From contig JARVKI010000074.1 in assembly GCA_036674765.1 (NCBI GenBank), positions 124,001 through 188,000 on the forward strand: DNA of 64,000 nt, read 5' to 3'. A model generated the notes under the pieces. The model saw only the letters and a list, made by a program, of their open reading frames with translations, did no database searches and was not told the DNA's origin. The stretch comes from Seiridium cupressi (lineage: Eukaryota > Ascomycota > Sordariomycetes > Amphisphaeriales > Sporocadaceae). Position numbers and translations under genes: made by a program. Position 1 is the stretch's first letter. Every line of letters starts with the position of its first letter. Positions 1 through 13,501 of this stretch are shown one piece after another.

Positions 1-1386
1 CGGAAGGATGACAAAAGACGTGCATGGGCTGCTTGACCAATTAGTAGCGAGGAGCGCACGCACTTTTGGTCCTGCACGATGCCATCACTTCCGGGTCGCA
101 TACAATGGTGCTAATTTTTGCACATTGTTTGTGCGGAAAGACTCGATTTATTACTGCTCCGCTGCTACTGGGCTTACAACCATCAGATAGTCTAGGAGGA
201 AGTAGTATCCCGGACCTGTAAAATTGGGCATTAACAGGGCAGGAGATGATTACCAAGCTGGTCACGGCTCAGTCAGTTCTACCCACTGGTAAGGGCCGGC
301 GAAGTGAGGCGCAAAGAATGGAATAAGGATGGACTCCTTCTCTACAGTTATCGTTGATGTTCGATTTCAAGCCACTGTGCTCTTCGACGACACATTGGAA
401 AGCTCCCTATCATAAGAACATCAATCGAAGGGAGACTAGTGTCGGCAACCATTTGCGTGCATGACCTTTGCAGCCTCTTCCACATCATGCCATCACTTAC
501 AATTATCGCCCAGCATTTCACATAACTTGTGACAGCCAAGAATGCCTTGGATTCCTCACCATTCGAGGACCTGGAGAACCGATGCGCTTGGCCGGGGCGT
601 GATCCATATCTTCCGTGCGAGTATGCCCTCTTCGCGGCCCATATGCGGGTTGTCATACGAAGCGTCTATTCTACAGGGTGATGTGCAGTTTCCGGACCAG
701 GTTGCCGGCAGACGTGTTATTTCCATCTGGGGTCGCTGGGACTCAATAGACTTAACCTTAACCATGCCGCGGGGTAGTTATCCGATTCGTTGAATAGTAA
801 CAGCGATATCGGTGCCATGGTCTGCTATCATGCATAGACCTAGCTGGCGGGCCAATAAGCAAAGCCTCATACTCCGATCACAGTCTGTTCCTCACACTAT
901 GGGATTAGATCCATGATGCTGAGCTGCAGACTGAATCGGCCGGTTGGCTATGGATAGGCCTATCACGGTCGATCATGGGTGCAATATGGATACGGCTGGT
1001 TTGGAGGATGCGCTCACGTTCAAGTTAGATCCACTGTGATGAGTAGACGATGCGTCCTAGAGAGACCGAACGCATTGATGTGCTTGCTGCTTTTTCGCCG
1101 TGCTCTTTCGAATTGGAGCCCAGCGGTGGCGCTCCTCTGTCCCGTTTCTGCCTGCCCTGACCATGTTGTTCCCATATCATCGCTGGGATAGCTATCCGGC
1201 GTTAGTTTCGCTTTGTATTCTCCGACTTGACATCGGCAGCCTCTCACACGTTGAAGCATTGGAGTTGCATAGTGCAGCTGTCATTCTTCTAGAAAAGACC
1301 GTCAGTCTCGGGACGTCATCATTGATGCATACAACCTCTTTGCTATTATTAGCATTATAACATTTCACTTGTGATGGCTCCTCGCT
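1..1386. other. Intergenic, no gene recognised
   Basis: Only short open frames in all six frames, none with a recognisable domain or a splice pattern that joins them. The stretch next to the transporter start at 1387 is presumably its promoter and 5' leader. Nothing else is supported. Confidence 0.6.
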
Positions 1387-2877
1387 ATGACGCCCCTTGC
1401 ACCCGTACCTCGAACACCTGCGAAGCAAGATCCTGGAGTCTATGAAGATGTAGCACTCGATCTCTACCCGAACAATGCCTACGAGGCCGGCAAACCCGAT
1501 TCTGCAACGCCCAATCTCCTGGACCCAAGCGACATTCGGCGGTACTCCATCAGCCCTTTACCCCAGGATGGACGACATACACCACAAGGTTCCTTCAGGG
1601 GACCGTCACCAGCACCGCCCTTCCCACTACCGTCGCGTAGAGGGGGAGGGGGGTTCAAGTTTGCCATGAAATCCTTCTTCCTCTCGCAGTGGCAACGCAA
1701 CGGCGGGCCTATCCTCATAGTCATAGCTCAACTTTTCGGTGCCTCCATGAACCTCTCGACCCGAGTTCTCGAGCTTGAAGATGGCCTACACCCAATGCAG
1801 ATTCTGTGCGCACGCATGACGTCTACTATTGTCTTCTGCTTCGCCTACATGTGGTATCAGCATGTGCCGTCGGCGCCCTGGGGTCCACGAGAGGTTCGTC
1901 CGCTGTTGATCCTGAGGGCGTGCGCTGGGTTCGTCGGACTCTACGGCATGTGGTGTAGTATAATGTTTCTACCCCTTGCCGAGGCAACGGTGATCGGTTT
2001 TCTGGCGCCCAACGTCGCGGGATACCTGTGTCGAATCTTCCTCAAGGAGCCGTTCACGAAACGGGAGCAGCTGGCCAGCTATCTGGCTCTAGCTGGCGTG
2101 GCTCTCATCACGCGCCCTACGTCGCTGTTCTCGTCGGAGGCCACTACAACAGATTCCGATGCCGACGTCGCCGCCGCTATGAACGCAACCGTCACAGACG
2201 CCATCCACAAAGGCATGGACTACATTCCCACGGCCACTGAGCGACTGAGCGGGATCGGGATGGGTCTCCTGGGTGTCGTAGGCTCCGCCCTGACCATTAC
2301 AGTCCTTCGGACTATTGGTCCGCGTGCACACCCGCTCATCAGCGTGAACTACTTCAGCATGTTCTGCACCCTGATAACCATGCTTACCCTCTCCCTGGCT
2401 CCCCTGCTGGACTACGACCAGCCCGGCCTGAGATTCGTGCTGCCATCTAGTCTCAGGCAGTGGTGCTTGTTGACGGTGATTGGGTTGTGCGGGTTCAGCA
2501 CGCAATTTTTGTTCACGGCGGGACTGGCGAGGGAGAAGAGCAACAGAGCTACGGGCATGATCTATACGCAGGTGCTCTTCGCGGCGGGGTTCGACCGGCT
2601 TGTATTCGGGCAGACGATGGGCTGGCTCAGTGTTGCGGGCTGCGGCATGGTTGTCGGTAGTGCGCTCTGGGTTGCTATAGGCGACAGCGAGGCCAGTGGG
2701 GGCCAGAAGGATTTGGTAGGTGACTTGGAGGCGAGGGGTGTGGGTGCCACGACTGGCGGCGAGGATATGCCTATGCTTGCGAATATTGGCGGTGAGCATG
2801 GAGGGGTTGGTGATGACGTTGAGACGGAGGGCTTGATGTCGTGGGATGTTGGACCTGAGGAAGGGGGCGAGGTATGA
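1387..2877 (+). CDS. EamA/DMT-superfamily membrane transporter
   Basis: Single-exon gene of 496 aa starting at an ATG. Residues 1-95 are Pro/Ser/Gly-rich and probably cytosolic and disordered. From about residue 107 there follow some ten hydrophobic segments in two halves, the layout of drug/metabolite transporters with two EamA repeats (SLC35G-like). The segment around IAQLFGASMN fits the first helix. A Pro-Phe-Thr-Lys motif with the helix ending ALAGVALITRP closes the first half, as is usual in EamA proteins. The last 60 residues are Gly/Glu-rich and hydrophilic. Substrate is unknown; nucleotide-sugar or metabolite export are both possible for the family. The first half and second half are separated by a hydrophilic loop with Ala/Thr/Asp residues near 250-285. 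No intron is needed. A long antisense open frame (2089-2895) is a composition shadow. Confidence 0.85.
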   Translation: MTPLAPVPRTPAKQDPGVYEDVALDLYPNNAYEAGKPDSATPNLLDPSDIRRYSISPLPQDGRHTPQGSFRGPSPAPPFPLPSRRGGGGFKFAMKSFFLSQWQRNGGPILIVIAQLFGASMNLSTRVLELEDGLHPMQILCARMTSTIVFCFAYMWYQHVPSAPWGPREVRPLLILRACAGFVGLYGMWCSIMFLPLAEATVIGFLAPNVAGYLCRIFLKEPFTKREQLASYLALAGVALITRPTSLFSSEATTTDSDADVAAAMNATVTDAIHKGMDYIPTATERLSGIGMGLLGVVGSALTITVLRTIGPRAHPLISVNYFSMFCTLITMLTLSLAPLLDYDQPGLRFVLPSSLRQWCLLTVIGLCGFSTQFLFTAGLAREKSNRATGMIYTQVLFAAGFDRLVFGQTMGWLSVAGCGMVVGSALWVAIGDSEASGGQKDLVGDLEARGVGATTGGEDMPMLANIGGEHGGVGDDVETEGLMSWDVGPEEGGEV

Positions 2878-3948
2878 AAATGATGCTGTGAACACCTGCT
2901 AGCAAGATTATCACTTACAATGCCTTTGCATAAGGTTGCCTATACATGTCTACTTACAATTTCCTGATTCTCTTTTTGTCCCCAACCCGAGAGATTCACG
3001 CGCAGCCCTCGTCACCACGTTACAGTTCTATTGTATTCCTACAATCGCCATAGCATGCTAAAAGCAACAAGGTATTTACTCGGAAAAGAAACAAAGGTTA
3101 TTTATTTATTGATTTCGCAAGAGTTGAAAGTGCCTCGAAGAAAGCTAAGCTAAGCCAGAATGGCATAATAGCTTGGGAGTCCTCGCCGACAGGTTCTACG
3201 AATATACTACTCTACCGGAGATAAACTAGTTCGGGAAATTAGATACCGAATCAAAGCCAGCCCATATCACCGTAGTTCCTAGGGATTCCGGGACAGAAAG
3301 ACATGATGAAAAGCCACGGGCTGAGATGTCACGTTATCAAGAAAGAGGTTAATCTGCATCGTATTGTAAGTTTTTCAGCTCGGTCTACAGTGCTTGTAGA
3401 TAGCTAAGCCTGACCCAGAGAACAGAATTAAAAGAGTGACAGGCAGTCTTCCACCATGGCAGGTAATCCTTTATTATTATAACCACTACAGCAATATTAT
3501 AGTTCATATCTAACGTCTAGATTTTGACAGGGATGGAAATACAATTATTTGTTTTTATTACAAAATAAGCATGAAATTTGCTTTTTTACTTAAGATGAAT
3601 AATATAAACCTATGCTACAAGTCTATACCTAGCATATAATTATAGTGTGCGTAACCGCGCTAAAATCGGCCGGCCACCTTCGCTCCCTTGACTACATAAA
3701 TTGACCCTGTCGTCGACTGACTGGCTGCCTGATTGGATTCGATGTATCAAGTGCGGTAGTATCTTCTACGCAGTCCGGCAGGCAGAAACCTGTCAGATAG
3801 GCCTATACCGTCAGCTGTTTATTTATTGTGTACCTACTGCGGACGCCGGGAGATCATATTTGTGATCCTTCTGTCTGCTAGGCTTTTGCCCAAAGAGAAT
3901 GGTCACTATGTTTCACAAGAGAGCCTAGCATTATTATTTAACGACAGT
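2878..3948. other. Intergenic with AT-rich island
   Basis: The first part is the 3' region of the transporter. From about 3050 to 3655 the sequence becomes strongly AT-rich, with many TA/AT steps and no coding frame. It changes abruptly to GC-rich sequence near 3656 (around cgcgctaaaatcgg). That profile resembles a repeat degraded by repeat-induced point mutation, but no element can be identified. The right end is the 3' flank of the minus-strand gene ending at 3949. Confidence 0.55.
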
Positions 3949-4893
3949 TTATGAGTGCACATTGACGGTTACTACTATTGCCCATCCACCAATACTTTCC
4001 CAAATACCGAAGTCGTTCTCGCGCCTAAAGGCTAGTTGTTCGGCTGCGACATTCATCTCCGCTCTCTTCCCATTATCCGGTTGATCGCCCGTCACACCCG
4101 TCACGTCGCCTGCTCCAACGGTTCCGGGGCAATTTGCCCTACTGTGAGGGCTAACAGGCAGGGAGACTGTCGAGGATGAGGTGCTCGGTGAGTTTTGATT
4201 GCTTCGCAGCCTACTCAAACCCCATCCTCTCCGACTTCTCTCGGCTGGTATCGTCTGTTCCACGGCTACTTGGACTGGACTCCGGATCGTGGATCTGGGC
4301 GTTGACTCGGTCTGCGGCTGCAGATATGATGCCAATCTTTCAGCTAGTTCCTCGTCTTTCCACCACAGTAGATCGGACGGGGTGACCGAGGAAGATCCGG
4401 GCTCCTCCCACCGACCCCAGTCTGTAAATTCTCGATAACCTGACGTTTCATTTGTTGTGCTCGATGAGCTTTCCCCCATGGAATACCCATCGCATTTACT
4501 ACCTTTGGCCTCTTGCTGGATGTCGACTCTGAAAACCCGCCCAACCTCGTTGCGCCGTAGCATTTCCTCGATCCCACTGAGTTGAGCATCGACTGGCACA
4601 GCAGGTTTGGGTACCAGTGTCAGAGTTGCTAGTGCCGGTGCTGTCCTTTGAGCTCCCAGATCTGCCAAGAACGATTCGACTATGGGCGCCAGATGGTCGA
4701 GTATCCAAATATCTGCCTCGACTTGTTGTGCATTGCGTGCTTGCTGCGTTTGTCGTATCCGATTGGGGAGCGCCGCAATGTGAGAGTGTAAATAGGAAGT
4801 TAATGATCGCGGGTTGAACTGCGAAGAGGAAGACGACGAATCTTGTGAAATCCGTGCAATCAGAGAGTACGGAGGTGGTGCCGTGTCATCCAT
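3949..4893 (-). CDS. Hypothetical Ser-rich protein with PPxY motif
   Basis: Single-exon frame of 314 aa from an ATG at 4893. I do not recognise the family. The N-terminus carries a PPPY motif at about residues 7-10, a form that WW-domain proteins can bind. A Ser-rich run follows at about 18-25. Residues 30-120 look folded and helical (a segment beginning SYLHSHIAALPNRIRQ). The middle, about 145-215, is Ser/Thr/Glu-rich and low in complexity, and a second Ser/Pro-rich stretch lies near 235-265. The C-terminal 30 residues turn hydrophobic and aromatic (FGIWESIGGWAIVV) and look conserved. No signal peptide or membrane helix. An upstream in-frame-like fragment (4907-5134) could be leader sequence or a first exon, but no convincing splice joins it. 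Existence as a gene is likely; function unknown. Confidence 0.65.
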   Translation of the reverse strand: MDDTAPPPYSLIARISQDSSSSSSQFNPRSLTSYLHSHIAALPNRIRQTQQARNAQQVEADIWILDHLAPIVESFLADLGAQRTAPALATLTLVPKPAVPVDAQLSGIEEMLRRNEVGRVFRVDIQQEAKGSKCDGYSMGESSSSTTNETSGYREFTDWGRWEEPGSSSVTPSDLLWWKDEELAERLASYLQPQTESTPRSTIRSPVQVAVEQTIPAERSRRGWGLSRLRSNQNSPSTSSSTVSLPVSPHSRANCPGTVGAGDVTGVTGDQPDNGKRAEMNVAAEQLAFRRENDFGIWESIGGWAIVVTVNVHS

Positions 4894-7004
4894 TGCCGCT
4901 GAGGTTTCAGAGGTTCTCGTGCTTCGTGTGACAGCAAAATTTTCCTGTTAACTGCGACGAAACCGCCTGATACACATGAGGGGCTTGAATGTTGGCCAAT
5001 ATCTCTTCTAGATACGCGGCCGGTTCGATGTTCGAATAGAGTTCATCAAAGCTATGGCTGGGAGGCAGGTGCTGGAGAATCGGCTTCTCAGGTGATCCGG
5101 AAGAGAGGATTATGCTCGTAAGCTGGGTACACAAGTGGGATTTAAAAATTAATCCAGAAGGCGTCGCCGAAACCTAGATAGTTTCTAGGTCTAACGTTTC
5201 CACGGAGGACTAAGAAACGGTGGTGTCAGTGGCCCAGACTGCGATGAGGTTGACGATTGATGGTTGATCAGATGCTTCGCTTCACTTAATCGCGGTTAGC
5301 TATCCGGATTTACAATGCGCCTCTCAATCAGCCTTGCGCACCGGCGTCTGACGATCCATTGGAGATGTTCAACGAGCTTGAGTCGGGGTTTCATAAGCGG
5401 AATGATCTACAATGTATGCTCGCCCAGGAATACTATGTCTTGGATGCGGAGTATGTGTTCACATCATGTGGTGGCTGTGCTTGCTGGGGGAACACAGCAT
5501 TAGGCCGATTTGCAACGTACATTCAAACATCCGCCAGCCGATTATGGAGACTCCGAATTTGAAGGTGAAGAGTAGCGATCCTTGCCTGGAGTGTGTGCTG
5601 TTCAAAGATATCGAGGAGGATTTCCTGGCGCAGTCGTGGCAAGTGGAATAGTTTGCGGCTGAGAAGGTGTAAGCGTGGATGACTCCTCCAAGGAGTGGTC
5701 GACAGGCGGCGAAACTCCATCGACGACAAGCTAGAATGGACTAGACAAACGAACCAGTCTGTTTCCCTTTGGCCAAATTGGGAACAATTCAACAAGCTTG
5801 CGTGAGCCGGCGTATTATTGGAGCGACGGTCATATTTTCAACTTGCGCACCATGCTCGCTATCTCTCAGGTGCGGCGCAGCGCCCACTAGACTCTGGCAG
5901 ATATGGGGAAGCCATGCGGAATATCAGGCAAGAATGCCTGCCAAGGAATCCCTATTCCCTTCACTTGATCTGACCCTTTGGCGCGCGGTATCCCGATCGA
6001 GCAAGTTGCAACCCCGTCCCTTCTCGAAGGGGGCGGATGGGGTCTTTGATATTGTTGGAAGCAGTGCGAACTACCCTCTCGGCATACCGAGGAGTGAGCA
6101 GAGTAGTTTCAATCTAACACCGAAGCACAGTAGCCTCGAGAGTGAAATTCGCGCAGCCATAGTTGCCTTGGAGAAGTTCAGCAAGGAATGCTGCACATTG
6201 TTCCGTCGTAACCGAGCATGCTCCGCGATGTTTTCGCCGAGTGCTGGGAACGCCCGACCGTGTACATTTACAATGTAGTGATCCACGACCAGAGGGCTTG
6301 TGTCAACGCTAGAACAACGCTAGAAGCCTTGAGTGGGGCTTAAGTGACATGTGCATTGAAGCCAGAAGCTTAGGTACATGCCACTGGAGTTAAGCACACA
6401 TGTGATGTATTTACAATCAACCCCCTTACACACAGCCACTCCAGAGTTATGTAGGCAGTTCCACCCCGCTTGTGGCCAATGACAACGGCAAGGCTGAATA
6501 CGTAGGCAGTCGCTGCCATAGGCCGTGCTGGCTGCTATGTGTCGCCGCCATGGACCTCCGCGTTCGTGATCCACGTAAGAAAACAGCGTAAGACGGTGTA
6601 TCATTTTCGCCCTTTCTTGGAGTATACATAAGTCGTCGTTCCGTTCACTTTATCTACACTCGAGTATTCGCGCCCTGCCATTAAGTTCTGAAGTCAAGCT
6701 ATCGGCCACACCGATATACCTATTTATCGGTTTCAATTCAAGTATCTTACTCAAGCTTCATCTACTACCGCATCAATAACCGTGGGGCAGACCTCTTTAC
6801 CGTGTACAAGTCAAACTTTCCTTGACCACATCTGAGGCGGATCAAACATCCGTTTAGTCCTACGTCTATAAAACAGCCACCTTTCTCTCTTCCTTCCCTC
6901 TTTGCCGTTGCCGCAAGACAGCATCTTTCGCTACCCTGTTACCATCGATAGTACACTTATCATAGCAAAACACCGACCCAACACGGCAACAAACCACCGC
7001 AACA
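4894..7004. other. Intergenic, possible relic at 5.3-6.3 kb
   Basis: Divergent spacer between the unknown gene at 3949-4893 and flotillin. Between about 5315 and 6280 there are several overlapping mid-sized frames on both strands, broken by stops, with no recognisable domain. A decayed gene is possible but not shown. The last 400 bp hold the flotillin promoter. Confidence 0.4.
6867..6873 (+). promoter_or_regulatory. Probable TATA box of flotillin gene
   Basis: TATAAAA lies 131 bp before the flotillin ATG and is followed by a CT-rich leader, a common fungal core-promoter layout. Confidence 0.45.
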
Positions 7005-8693
7005 ATGTCGTACAGAGTCGCAGCCCCCGATGAGTATTTGGCCATCACTGGCATGGGCGTGAAAAACGTCCATATCACAAAGACAGCTTGGGTATGGCCG
7101 TTTCAGAGGTGTAAGCGTTTCAGGTAAGACATCATCTTTCCGGGTATCGAGGGTCGTACAGCTCTCCCCCAAATGGCCTCGCTGACTTGACAAAGCGTCC
7201 AACCTCATGACTATGCGATGAATCTTCAGGCAATGACCAAGGAGAAGCTCCAGTTTCTCTTACCTGTCGTCTTCACTATTGGTCCAGATGTCAATTCCCG
7301 AGGCGCCAACGCCAAGGGGGCACCAAAACACGCCTCGACATCCGCGCCCAGCAACCATCCCGCCAACCTGGCTAACGAGGAAGATCGAGGTGATGCGTTG
7401 ATGAAGTTTGCTATGCTGCTTTCCGAATCAGAGAACAGCACCAAGACCAATAACAAGCATGGCTTGGAGCAGATCGTCAAGGGGATCATTGAGGGAGAGA
7501 CTCGTGTGCTCGTCTCGAGCATGACAATGGAGGAGATCTTCACTGAGCGTGAGGAATTCAAGCGCCGGATTTTCCGCAACATCCAGGTCGAACTCGACCA
7601 GTTTGGCCTCAAAATCTACAACGCCAACGTCAAGGAGCTAAAGGACGCAGAGGGCTCGGTCTACTTCCAGTCGCTCTCACAAAAGGCGCATGAAGGCGCC
7701 ACAAACCAAGCGCGTATTGATGTTGCTGATGCCCAGCTCCGGGGTAACGTCGGTACCGCCGAACGTCATGGTAGACAGGAGCAAGAGATTGCCAAGATCA
7801 ACGCCGAGACTGCCGTCAAGAAGACGGAGCGAGACGCTGAGCGCGCACGTGCTGAAGCTGTCCTGAAGACGCAAGAAGCGGCTCTGAACCGGGACGTTGA
7901 GCTGTCCCGCATTGAGGCTGCTCGCGCAACCCAGTCCAAGGACGAGGACTTGAAGAAGCAGGTCGAGGTCAAGCGTGCCGCTGCTGAGCTCGAGCGCATG
8001 CGTGCCACGGACCTGGTCAAGGCTCAGATCAAGCGCGAGTCGCAGCAAGAAGCTGCCGACGCAAAGGCGTACGAGATCACCGTGGATGCCAAGGCCAAAT
8101 TCGAGCAAACTACGCGTGCCACGGATGCAACGGCCTACAAGACCAAGATCGATGCCCAGACGCAGGCCGAGGCTGACTTCAACAAATTGACCAAGCACAC
8201 CGATGCTGCTGCTTACAAGACCAAGATGGACGCCGAGGCCTACTCCCAAGCTGCCATAAAAAACGCCGAGGCCCGCCTACAGGAGAAGTTGAAGGAGGCC
8301 GAGGCTATGGCCGCCATGGCTGAGGCCTATGGCAAGCTTGGCCAAGCATTTGGTGGGCCTGCTGGTCTCTTGCAGTATATGATGATTGAGCAGGGCACCT
8401 ATGTCGAGCTCGCCCGCGCCAACGCTGATGCCATTCGCGGCTTGCAGCCGAAGATCAGCGTCTGGAACACAGGTGCTGCCGGGGAGGGTGCTGGCCAGGA
8501 TAGCACCTCGACCATGCGAAATGTTTACCAGATGCTGCCACCGCTTATGACAACAATCAATGAGCAAACTGGTATCACGCTGCCTGAGTGGCAATTCGGC
8601 CGCCTCGCCGGTGAGCTGAACAACGGCGTTGACAAGAACGTTAGCCCGCCCAAGACCAACGGAATCCAAGCTAGGAAGTTCAGCTCAGATTAG
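7005..8693 (+). CDS. Flotillin (SPFH/band-7 scaffold protein)
   Basis: Two exons, 7005-7123 and 7196-8693, give 538 aa. The 72-bp intron has GTAAGA and AAG ends, and joining it restores the conserved flotillin N-terminus (MSYRVAAPDEYLAITGMG, then CKRFSVQPHDYAMNLQ across the splice). Residues 1 to about 200 form the SPFH domain, which attaches flotillins to the inner face of the plasma membrane. Residues about 200-390 are Ala/Glu/Lys-rich heptad-like coiled coil with many AEA-type repeats, the oligomerisation stem. The C-terminus has the usual Gly-rich turn (KLGQAFGGPAG). Known role of the family: sterol-rich microdomain scaffolds; in Aspergillus nidulans the homologue FloA sits along hyphae behind the tip. 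No enzymatic function. A 190-aa antisense frame (7677-8249) is a shadow of the coiled-coil codons. Confidence 0.95.
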
Positions 8694-10251
8694 AGTCTTA
8701 AGTGGACGCCCAATGACACGGCGGCTCCTCAATGATCGGCCTTGGTTCGTTGACAACCATATCACAAAGTCCAAAACTGGACACACTGTTTGGGGGATGT
8801 TTCTTTTGTTCCTTCGCAGGTCCTTCGTGTCAAGGCCGCTCTGTACTTGTATCTGGAACACTATTACCGGCGTTTGCATAACTGTTTCGGTTCGCAGACT
8901 GCGGATGACCTTGGTCGGCGTTCTGGTTGATATCCCCATGTTTTTACGTCCTTAGTTCTTTGAGATAGACTTCATCAATATCTTGTTTTTTCTTGAATGG
9001 CCGTATTAAATGTCACGAGTGAATTACGAAATCTAATAAGAATGTAGGTTTCTGTGCCAAAATTAGACTGTATCGTGGATTCCATACCAATAAACACGGT
9101 AGTGGTCCTGTGCGGATGTGTGGGGTGCTTCATTGATGGAGTCAGACTTGGCTATGATAGCAGCAAACAAGTACAGGTACAACAAGTCTCTTGACATATT
9201 TGTGTAGACTCGGCGCAATTGCAGCGGGCGGTCTCCAATGTGATCTTGGTCCTAATGCCGTATGATTCTTCAATGTCACCATCACTCTTGGCCCACTCGA
9301 TACATTATTATGTGGTTGTCCAAGGCTTCGAGGAGAGTCTGCCTAGCCATGAGACGTTGTGTCTCCCAAGAACACCGAGCCTCTGGCAACTGGAAAACGA
9401 ATAGAATGTCTGAAAAGCAGGAGTGGTAGCTAAGAAGTCGGAGACTTGTGAAGTTCCGGACAGCAACTCGCGCCAACTGAGGTACGTTTTGTGCACCAGA
9501 GCGGGAGTTGATAGAATGCTACTCGGCCAATGATCGAGTATATCTTTTGCTTACCTGCCGGGATGACTGTGATGCCCAAAATGCCAAGCAGTATTCGGGT
9601 CAACTGACTGGTAGGGCGCTGTGTTATCGATGAACTAGACCATTCTTATAGTGAGGGAGAGCCGCTCGTCAATCTCAAGATCAGCTGGTGTCTATTTCAG
9701 GGTAACATCAATGGGTTCCTACGCGGAGGGCGGGATGAACAACCAGTAATATGCCTATTCTATGCGGCGAAATGGTTTCCAAAAAAGGTACTACCGGCTG
9801 CAACACTACCACGTGCCTGGATCCCAACAACACTGGCGTGAACCATAGGCATTTTAGTGAACCCCAAGGCAAAGCTTATTTCGATGCCAATCGCACATCT
9901 CGGCGACTTTTCCAACTTGACATCTTTTCTCGGCCCTGTTCCGTTGACATTGGGCCCCACAATCCCGGGAGAGCGTTCGGTGATGGCCGCATTGGGCAGG
10001 CGCCAAGGCATGCGACGATCGACTTTCCCGGTCGAGTCTATACTCCTCAAATGTGCGTATGGAATAAGCCGGGAGCCATATGCCGATGGGCTAATTTCGA
10101 ATAAGAGTATATATGATTCGCAACTCTGCGCCAGTTTCAGACATGACCAGTCTGATAGTCGGGCCCATCTGTATAGCATCGCAAGCAGCATCTACCCTCT
10201 TGAAATCCATTTCGAACCGTGAGGGCTTGTCAAGAACCTATTTGTAGCAAG
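8694..10251. other. Intergenic, no gene recognised
   Basis: Contains the flotillin 3' flank and the cutinase promoter. Short frames at 9751-10222 overlap on both strands and show no domain. Confidence 0.55.
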
Positions 10252-10985
10252 ATGAAGTTCTCCGTCTCGCTTGTTGCCAGCTTCCTGGTCGCCTTCGCCA
10301 GCACCAGTCCCATCGAGATCCAAGAGCTCCAGGAGCGCAAGACCTACGGAACTACTTCCGACGAGTACGTCGACAATGGTTGCAACGATGTGCTCCTGTT
10401 CTTCGCTCGTGGCTCTACGCAATCTGGCAACGTCGTAATTCAAACCCTTCCCCTCACTGACTCCTTGATTCGGCACCACTAACAACATTACCGTAGGGAG
10501 ACATGCCAGGCCAACAACTCGCAACTGCAGTCAGTGCGTACTACGGCACAAAGCTCTACGTCCAGGGTGTCGATTACCCTGCCAGTTTAGAGGGCAACAC
10601 CGAGCCTGGTCGGTGCCCGGCAGCATACGCAAAGAAATGGGGTACACAACTTACCCAGGCGGCCACAAAGTGCCCAGACGCCGTCATCGTCATCGCCGGC
10701 TACAGCCAGGGAGCCGCCATGGTGCACGCAGCGCTCAAGACGCTGACAGCGACAACCGCGTCGCGCATCGCCGCTGCTGTGACCTTTGGCGACACCTACT
10801 ATCAGCAGGACGGCAACAAGATCCCCGTCCTCGACGCTAGCAAGACCAAGGTATTCTGCAACAAGGGTGACTTGGTGTGCAACGGTACTCTGGATATCAC
10901 TGCGGCGCACACCAACTACAAGCCTAGTGTTCCCTCTGGTGCCGCGTTCATCAAGGAGCAGGTGGACCTTGCCAAGTTCCTGTAG
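10252..10985 (+). CDS. Secreted cutinase (CE5 family)
   Basis: Two exons, 10252-10434 and 10497-10985, encode 223 aa. The 62-bp intron (GTAATT to CGTAG, phase 0) interrupts just after FARGSTQSGNV, in the oxyanion-hole region. Residues 1 to about 19 are a signal peptide (MKFSVSLVASFLVAFAST). The serine-hydrolase elbow GYSQGA places the nucleophile at Ser131. Asp186, in the Cys-flanked CNKGDLVC loop, and His199 complete the triad. Cysteines at 44, 101, 120, 182 and 189 fit the disulfides of cutinases. The enzyme hydrolyses ester bonds of cutin and related polyesters outside the cell; acetylxylan esterase is the other CE5 activity and cannot be excluded, though the motif pattern favours cutinase. 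The start at 10252 is chosen over an upstream non-ATG extension because it begins directly with the signal peptide. Confidence 0.93.
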
Positions 10986-11934
10986 ATACTAGGTATTGCA
11001 ATATACACGGCTCAGTGAAGTGGAAATTTGAATGTAAATTTGCGGCTTCTACAACTCAAAAGGTTTTGTGATGTAGGTGATTCTGGAAGACTTGTGATTG
11101 CATTTGTCAGAATACTGGTAGGTATAACACAGGAAACTCAAAGTAGACAAGCATCATTTTGACAGGCTAGATCATAAACTGGCACGAGCCACAAGACCAT
11201 TCCGATACAATTCTACTACTAAGGACTCATTGCGGTGGCTTTCTGCCAGCGGGAGCAATAAAATGACCAATTATGGGTGGAGGCGCGGATGTATCAGCTA
11301 GCAGTATATGTGTGCACTTGACAAAGAGACTGGCTTGAACACAACATGATCAGTTGCAACAGGACGTGCTTACAACTGTGCTGTTGCAAAATCATGCTTG
11401 ATGCAATGCAATGTACATATATGTGACCCGAAATAGCTATCTAACAATCGGCGGGTAACGTAACCCATATTACGAGCGACAGTTTGATACTGAACAAAGC
11501 CATTTCTTCTACTTGAGAAATATTAACTACTGGGTTTTTTATTTTATTTTTTATTTCTATAGCGATGGGCCTTTGCTAATTGCGGAAAGACACCCAGGAA
11601 GGGCTATTCTCTTGTAACTGATTGCTCTTTTGTAAGTGTTTCTGATATTTTCGTTTTCATGGGCACTGTCACGTGTGGCGCAGTATTAGATTTCTTGGGT
11701 ACCGCCACAGCAGGCGCGTCGCCAGAAAGATTCGCGAGCTTGGTTAAGCTCCAAAAAGTCCCCAAGGCCATTAGAACTTCTGCGACAAACCAGTCCTCGT
11801 GCTTGCCAGCCTTTCCCTACGGTCGCAATTCTCCCCCGATCTCTCCGACCGACCCCTTTCAATTTTAAGTGCTTCTCATCCCACTTTCCAAGAACCGCGG
11901 CCGCCAGATCCCTGGAATTTCATATCTCGTCAAG
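10986..11934. other. Intergenic, no gene recognised
   Basis: 3' flank of cutinase and promoter of RVB1. A T-rich tract lies near 11535-11560. A 69-aa open frame at 11659-11868 runs into the RVB1 leader and shows no domain. Confidence 0.55.

Positions 11935-13501
<1,567 letters not shown>

Noticed and set aside
2089..2895. 268-aa antisense frame opposite the EamA transporter
   Set aside because: Composition shadow of a strongly codon-biased gene; Arg/His/Gln-rich and without domain.
7677..8249. 190-aa antisense frame opposite flotillin
   Set aside because: Mirrors the Ala/Glu/Lys coiled-coil codons; Leu/Gly-rich and not protein-like.
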